Assembly (NCBI GenBank): GCA_039881045.1
Contig: JAYWVB010000085.1
Coordinates: 27,723-91,722, forward strand
DNA length: 64,000 nt
Reading direction: 5' to 3'
Source: Chaetomium olivaceum
Taxonomy: Eukaryota; Ascomycota; Sordariomycetes; Sordariales; Chaetomiaceae
Both the position numbers and the translations under genes were made by a program. Positions 58,909 through 64,000 of this stretch are shown here, one piece after another (positions within the stretch are counted from its first letter, which is position 1; every line of letters begins with the position of its first letter). The notes below the pieces were generated by a model. That model made no database searches and was not told the DNA's origin. It was given only the letters and a program-made list of their open reading frames with translations.

Positions 58909-59865
58909 GGCGGTTGAGTGCGCCCGACGAGGGCGAAAGGGTGGTCGCGTATCGACAGACGAAGGATATTGGAGATCGCGAAAGTGCGATGATGATTCGG
59001 CGCGGAGGGGCGCGCGGAGGGGAACGCGGAGGTGGTGGCCGAATCAAAAGGTTCTTGATTAATTGTGCATTCGAGTAATACCAAATTGGAAGTCGCTCGG
59101 ATAGAATAATGCGGTAACTTGAAGTCTGACAGTCAAACGTTCACCACCGAATTCTCAGGTTGGTTCCGTGGGCAATCGAATGGAGGCAGGGCGATGCGGT
59201 CAGAGATGATGCGGCGTTGCGCTCATGAGAGGACGGAAGAGCGCACAAAACCCCCAGCATGCGTTGCAGTGGACCACGGAAAAGGGAAAATGGGGTTGGT
59301 CAGGAAGGGAGTCGATGCGCTTGCCGGGCCGCCTGCAGGAGAATATGTATTGTTGAGGAAACCGGCCAGACAAGAAATAAAAATAAAATAAAACCAGGGA
59401 TATCTCCAAGAGACACGAGGTGAAGCTCTGCAAACCTGACGACACCAAACTTTCGCACTGAGAAGCTCCCCTTTAGGAACTTCAATTAAGACACGGGTGG
59501 TCGACGTGTGACTTTCGTGTTCTCGTGGGCGTGTCTGGGCTGGGCAGTGGAGCACATGAAGACGCGCCATGTCAATTCCCTGGGAGTGGAGAGAGGGGCT
59601 TGAGCGCCCGCGCGGAAGACACCCACACCCTGAGGCTGGATCATCTCAGCCAACGCGCCAAGACGGCACTCGCAGCAGAATCGAGGTGCACAGACCAACG
59701 AAACTCGAACCGAGGCGGGTTTGCGGGCAGTCGCAAACAATATTCTGTATCTCGAATTGTAATCTGTAACCCGGAATTTATTCTCCATGTGCCGGCGGCA
59801 GCCCGGTGACCCAACAACAAACGAGGATCAACGGCAAAACCGATACCTAGTCGAAGCATTCGGCA
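58909..59865. other. Divergent promoter region, MBF and LYR genes
   Basis: 957 bp with no supported gene. Long 5' leaders are usual for fungal MBF genes. Overlapping short frames around 59200-59900 on both strands have no family-like sequence. Confidence 0.5.
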
Positions 59866-60968
59866 ATGTCGCAACCTCTTCGTATCCCGAAACCCGAGAC
59901 AGCGCTTCATCTCTACCGCCATATCCTCCGCGAAGCGTCATATCTTCCCCCACTCGCGCGGGGACCAGTGGACAAGCAAATCAAGGACAAGTTCCGAAGA
60001 AACCAAGACCATGAGGATAAAACCGCTAAATATCTCCGCCAAGCGCACCACGATCTTCGTGCGCTACGGGCAGCCAATGCTGGCGACATGGCCCGTATGC
60101 GTCGGGTACTCCTCCGTGCGTTTGGCCGCATTGGCCGGCGACGCCGAGAGTTGATCTCCCTACTCGTGCATCGCAACACACCCACCAACACGGAGGAGTT
60201 AGCAAAGTACGCCCTCGAGATGGCTGATATTGCAGGCAAGAACAAAACGCCGGACTGGATGGACGAGTGGGACTTGGACAAGCTGCGCGCCCTCGCCCGC
60301 TCCCAGGCGCAAGCTAGCATGAACAACGCCCCCAAGGCGACCATCACCGATCATCAGGCCGCACCGGGAAGAACCTTCCCAAAGAGAATTCGTGGGGCCG
60401 CCCGCTCCCCGTCAAGCTAGCCCGGACAAAGCTGAAGAATCTGTGGAAAGCGCTGGCGGACAAGGTCATGCCGCCACTCCCCGTGGGGGAGTGGAAGCAA
60501 CTTGAGGCCATCGCCAACGGGACGGCCGTGGGCGATTGGCTCCCTCCTCCCCGGCGGTCTTTGGCAAAAGCTACATCGGAGGATGTGCAGCAGGGCCCGA
60601 CTTGGGACTGGCGGTCATACGCTGTCAAACCCGTTGCCGCTGTCGACCGGCAATCCAACCGGAGGAACAAGCTGCTAAGCGGGGCGGTAGACGACAACAC
60701 GCCGACCGGAGATCCGCCCCCGATCGGCCGCCACAAGTACACCGCGCGAGCCTGGCGGCGTCTGTTCGGGAGCATCTGGCAACTGAGCCCAACCATGAGC
60801 AAGAAGCCGGGTGGCAAGGGTTGGGATATCACCTGGGGCGGTCTGGAAAAGGTGCCGCCGCCTCCGACCGCAGGCAACATGGAATTCTTCACCGACTTCC
60901 CGGCCCCGGAGGAGCCCGCATCTCAACGCAAACGCGGAAGACGAGGGAGCGCCGCATCGGGGTCATGA
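59866..60968 (+). CDS. LYR-motif protein, Cup1-like, one frame break
   Basis: Protein of the LYR (complex-1 LYR) superfamily, members of which bind acyl carrier protein and Fe-S or respiratory assembly partners in mitochondria; about 367 aa. The motif is ALHLYRHILREASYLPP, followed by DKQIKDKFRRNQDHED and a helix rich in Arg (MARMRRVLLRAFGRIGRRRR), as in fungal Cup1-like LYR proteins. The C-terminal half (NLPKENSWGRPLPVKLARTK, MPPLPVGEWKQLEAI, RKYTARAWRRLFGSIW-like) is in another frame. One extra C in the five-C run 60329-60333 joins the halves into 368 codons including stop. Without it the first frame ends at 60420. Function of Cup1-like proteins is poorly defined. Confidence 0.72.
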
Positions 60969-61032
60969 ACATGCCAAGTATTAACGAACCATTGCTGTAT
61001 CTACACGGCGGGCCCTGCCCCTCTCCCTCCCC

Positions 61033-61663
61033 TTAGTCCAGCATGGTCGCCAGCTTGTTCAGCGCCTCCCCGTCCACCCGCATGCCCACCCACTCGCTCA
61101 TCTGCTTGGCGCCGATGCTCTCGTAGAACTGGATGGACGGCTCGTTCCACTTCAGCACCACCCACTCGAGTCGGCCGCCGCGCATGGCCACGACTTCCTT
61201 GGCCAGCTCCACCAGCAGCCGCTTTCCGTAACCGTTCTTGCGCTCACTCTGCTTAACGTACAGGTCCTCCAGGTAGATGCCCGGCCGCGCGCGCCACGTG
61301 CTGTAGTTGTAAAAGTACAGTGCTATACCGGCGACGGTGCCAGCGGGGGTGGTGAGCACCAAGCAGCGCGCTGGCTTGGAGGGTGACGTGGGTTCTGTTT
61401 GGGGAAGGGTGCTACTGCCAGTAACACTGGTTGCGGAGGACACATCCGAGGGCGCGAAGGCGATGGTCTCGAGGAGTTTAGCTTCGGTCGCCTCGACACT
61501 ATCTAGCGCGTGTTCATAGTCGGCAAGCTCGCAGATAAGTTCGAGGATCGCGGGGACGTCTAATTCAGGGGCTCGTTAGTCGAGGGTCAACAACAAACAG
61601 GGGGGTTGGTATTGCAAGACCTTCGCGACGGGCCTGCCGGACGGTTGGGGCATCCGAGGCCAT
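61033..61663 (-). CDS. GNAT-family N-acetyltransferase (diamine-acetyltransferase-like)
   Basis: Acetyl-CoA-dependent N-acetyltransferase, 189 aa, similar in layout to spermidine/spermine and thialysine acetyltransferases. The first exon (MASDAPTVRQARREDV) joins PAILELICELADYEHALDSV across intron 61560-61620, whose donor GTCTTG is weak but gives the family N-terminus in frame. Motifs: CLVLTTPAGTVAGIALYFYN, STWRARPGIYLEDLYVKQSE (the YLEDLYV strand), ERKNGYGKRLLVELAKEVV (acetyl-CoA loop, here R-K-N-G-Y-G), WVVLKWNEPSIQFYESIGA. No targeting signal seen. Substrate (polyamine, amino acid or antibiotic-like amine) cannot be told from sequence. Confidence 0.9.
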
Positions 61664-62435
61664 GATTGTACAGCCCTCGACAGGCTCGTGATCTAAAGAT
61701 GTATATTCCACGGAGACTGCCTTGTCTTGAGGTTTTGAGGTCTTGGTCTTTGTCTTCAGCGTCGCTGGATCTCCTTTTCATCGTCCCCGCCAAGGCCGCA
61801 TACGCGGGTGGGTAAACACTGACAATTTGCCCCGCGACTCCAACGAATGGCGGGGTATTCCCAGTCGCAAAGGGCGCGCGCATGTCAGATTCAGTGGGTA
61901 ACTCCTACGAATGGCCGAGGGGCAAAGCGGGACGGGATCTCGGAAGACCGGACACACTGGGTAGGTAGCCATCACAGCGTCAGATGTCTGAAGTCTTGAA
62001 CGGCGAACGAAAGAGTGATGCCAGGCACTCTTCTACATGCCCTTTTCTGTCCCACTCTGTCCCTCTCTTTCCCCCTCTTTGATGGAGCAGCTTGGCAGAT
62101 GGAAGGACGATGGAGACCTGAAGAAGCAATCCTGCAGTCTCCCGACCGTTAGGTAGCACTGCCGATCGGGAACTGCCAAGGGGCGCGTTTCAGCTCCATC
62201 CTGAGTTCTCATGGCTTCCACTGCCTCTCCATCCTCGCGTGACAGCAATCAAGGAAGGAGGCTCACTTCACTTTCCAGTTTTGAGAAATTTTGGGAGATC
62301 TGCCGGAACACGCCGAGATCTTCGGGAAGATCAAGAACATCTGACTTCACTCCCCGATTTACAAAAATACACCTTTCTAACAGGTAACCAATTTATGATA
62401 AATACCCGTTGGGTTCCCCTCGTTGGCTGCACAAA
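61664..62435. other. Divergent promoter region
   Basis: 772 bp between the GNAT and 5'-nucleotidase genes. No gene or RNA recognised. Confidence 0.5.
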
Positions 62436-64000
62436 ATGAGCCCCTCATCAACCTCAGCATCTGCCGAGCCGACGGTCACCTTTAGCTCAGGCCGAGATGT
62501 AAACACGCCCCCTGACCTCAGACTGTTGCATTACAACGATGTCTACCACCTTGACCCCTCGTCCTCTGAACCGGCCGGTGGCGTTGGTCGGTTCGTGAGT
62601 GTTTGCAAGGAATACCGCGAAGCCGAGCGGTACCAGGGACAGCCCGAGCTGGTCACCTTATTTTCTGGCGACGTCTTCAACCCAAGTCTTGAGAGTGCTA
62701 TTACCAAGGGTCAGTCGCTCGCTCATGGAAAAAAAGGATGCGTGATATCGGACACCTCACTCACAACCCGGGCAGGTAGCCACATGGTCCCTCTCTTGAA
62801 CCTCATCAAGACCGACTGCGCCTGCGTAGGGGTATGTCAGATTCACTCTTGCCTCAAAAGGACTAACGACGTTGGCGGATACTGACCTTCAGGAATAGAA
62901 CCACGACCTCGACTTTGGCGTCAGGCAGTTCCGTCACCTCGCTTCCAAGTGCAACTTCCCCTGGCTGCTGGCCAATGTACTAGACCCGGCTCTAGGCGAT
63001 GGTGTCCCCCTCGGCAACGCCAAGAAGACACACATAATCACCGCCTCCAACGGCATCAAAATCGGCCTGATGGGGCTCGGCGAACGTGAGTGGCTTGATA
63101 CCATCAACTCGCTCCCGCCCGACATCATCTACCGCTCGGCCAGTGAAGTCGCCCGGGAGCTCGTGCCGCAGCTGCGCGCCGAGGGCGCCGAGATCATCAT
63201 CGCCATCACGCACATGCGCGAGCCCAACGATAATAAGCTCGCCACCCAGCTAGGCGGCGAGGATATTGACCTCATCCTCGGCGGACACGACCACTTCTAC
63301 GCCCACAGTTTCATCAATGGGACGCACGTTCTGCGATCGGGGTCAGACTTTAAGCAGCTCAGCTACATTGAAGTGCGCCGGGTCTCACATTCTGGGGATG
63401 GCGTCAACAGTGGGCGGAAGTGGGATATCGACATCTGGAGGCGGGACATGGTGCGGTCCATTCCCGAGGACACCGAGACCCTCGAGCTGGTGCACAAGCT
63501 CACGGCCAAGTTGAAGAAGAGCCTCGAGAAGGCCATCGGGTGGACGGCCGCGCCGCTCGACTCGCGCTTTACCACGGTGCGTCTCAAGGAGAGCAACCTG
63601 GCCAACTTCGTGTGCGATATTATGCGTCACCATTACAACGCCGAGTGCGCGCTCATGGCCGCGGGCACCATCAGGGGTGATCAGGTGTACGCACCCGGGC
63701 CGATAAGGATCAAGGACGTCACGGACTGTTTCCCGTTCGAGGATCCCGTCATCGTGATGAAGGTCTCGGGTCAGGGGATATGGGATGCGTTAGAGAACGG
63801 GGTGTCGTTGTATCCCGCCCTGGAAGGTATCACATGCTGGAACTTCCCCCACAACCTACCCCTATCACGGTCGATCGCTGACGCTTGACTCGGTCCCAGG
63901 ACGGTTCCCCCAAGTCTCAAACATCAACTACAAGTTCGACCCCTCACTTCTCCCCGGATCCCGCATCATCGCCGTCGAGATCGGCGGGCAGCCGCTGGAG
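62436..64000 (+). CDS. 5'-nucleotidase/2',3'-cyclic phosphodiesterase family metallophosphoesterase, cut by right edge
   Basis: Two-metal phosphoesterase hydrolysing nucleotide phosphates; the visible part runs from ATG 62436 off the window end. Introns 62710-62775, 62832-62898 and 63827-63899 are all in frame. Metal-binding blocks: RLLHYNDVYHLD, LVTLFSGDVFNPS, NHDLDFG (split from GDV by two introns), AITHMREPND and ILGGHDHFYAH. A second domain (from about TAAPLDSRF) has LKESNLANFVCDIMRHHYNA and FPFEDPVIVMKVSGQGIWDA, as in the 5'-nucleotidase C-terminal domain. No N-terminal signal peptide, so probably cytosolic rather than the ecto-enzyme. The next residues after 63900 (RFPQVSNINYKFDPSLLPGS) continue the family; the C-terminus is missing. 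Confidence 0.93.

Noticed and set aside
1..64000. CRISPR arrays, operons, bacterial-type signals
   Set aside because: The sequence is eukaryotic, with spliced genes and individual promoters; no spaced repeat arrays are present.

Overview
The window reads as nuclear DNA of a filamentous ascomycete, most likely a Sordariomycete close to the Sordariales/Chaetomiaceae. The evidence is short GT-AG introns (44-132 nt) with CTAAC/CTGAC branch sites, moderately GC-rich coding sequence, and families typical of these fungi: a CYP505-type P450-reductase fusion, GMC oxidoreductases, GH43, GH128 and CE5 enzymes, a DUF4360 secreted protein, Zn2Cys6 factors and an APSES/ankyrin MBF subunit. I found 27 protein genes and no RNA gene or transposon I could support. 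Gene models were joined by hand; wherever both ends are visible the exon lengths sum to a multiple of three, after counting the single missing bases listed below.

Region 1 (1-23 kb) is accessory and catabolic: a damaged GMC oxidoreductase cut by the left edge, an NCS1 purine/cytosine-type permease, a Zn2Cys6 regulator divergent from a secreted serine carboxypeptidase, a self-sufficient CYP505 tail-to-tail with a secreted GMC oxidoreductase, an intracellular GH43 beta-xylosidase, an ACS-type MFS transporter and a probably GPI-anchored GH128 glucanase.

Region 2 (24-36 kb) is housekeeping: peroxisomal 3-ketoacyl-CoA thiolase with a PTS2 signal, CDP-diacylglycerol synthase, a Rad26/UvsD (ATRIP-type) checkpoint protein, a SulP anion transporter with a STAS domain and an ADP-ribosylglycohydrolase. 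Region 3 (36-50 kb) is gene-poor: a DUF4360 secreted protein, a CE5 cutinase/acetylxylan esterase, a cytochrome P450, a rhodopsin-domain membrane protein, and an unrecognised protein with tandem ubiquitin-interacting-like motifs, an Arg/Pro repeat and an atypical RING. Region 4 (50-64 kb) is housekeeping: kinetochore Fta1/CENP-L, Vac1/Pep7 FYVE protein, siroheme synthase Met8, an MBF subunit, a Cup1-like LYR protein, a GNAT acetyltransferase and a 5'-nucleotidase-type phosphoesterase running off the right edge.

Two points stand out. First, the tandem-UIM/RING protein (48177-49625) combines ubiquitin-binding-like helices with a ligase-type finger and is the best candidate for something undescribed. 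Second, eight genes carry single-base frame breaks, nearly all -1 and mostly inside runs of G or C, each fixed by adding one base. This looks like a systematic deletion error in the assembly rather than eight independent pseudogenes.
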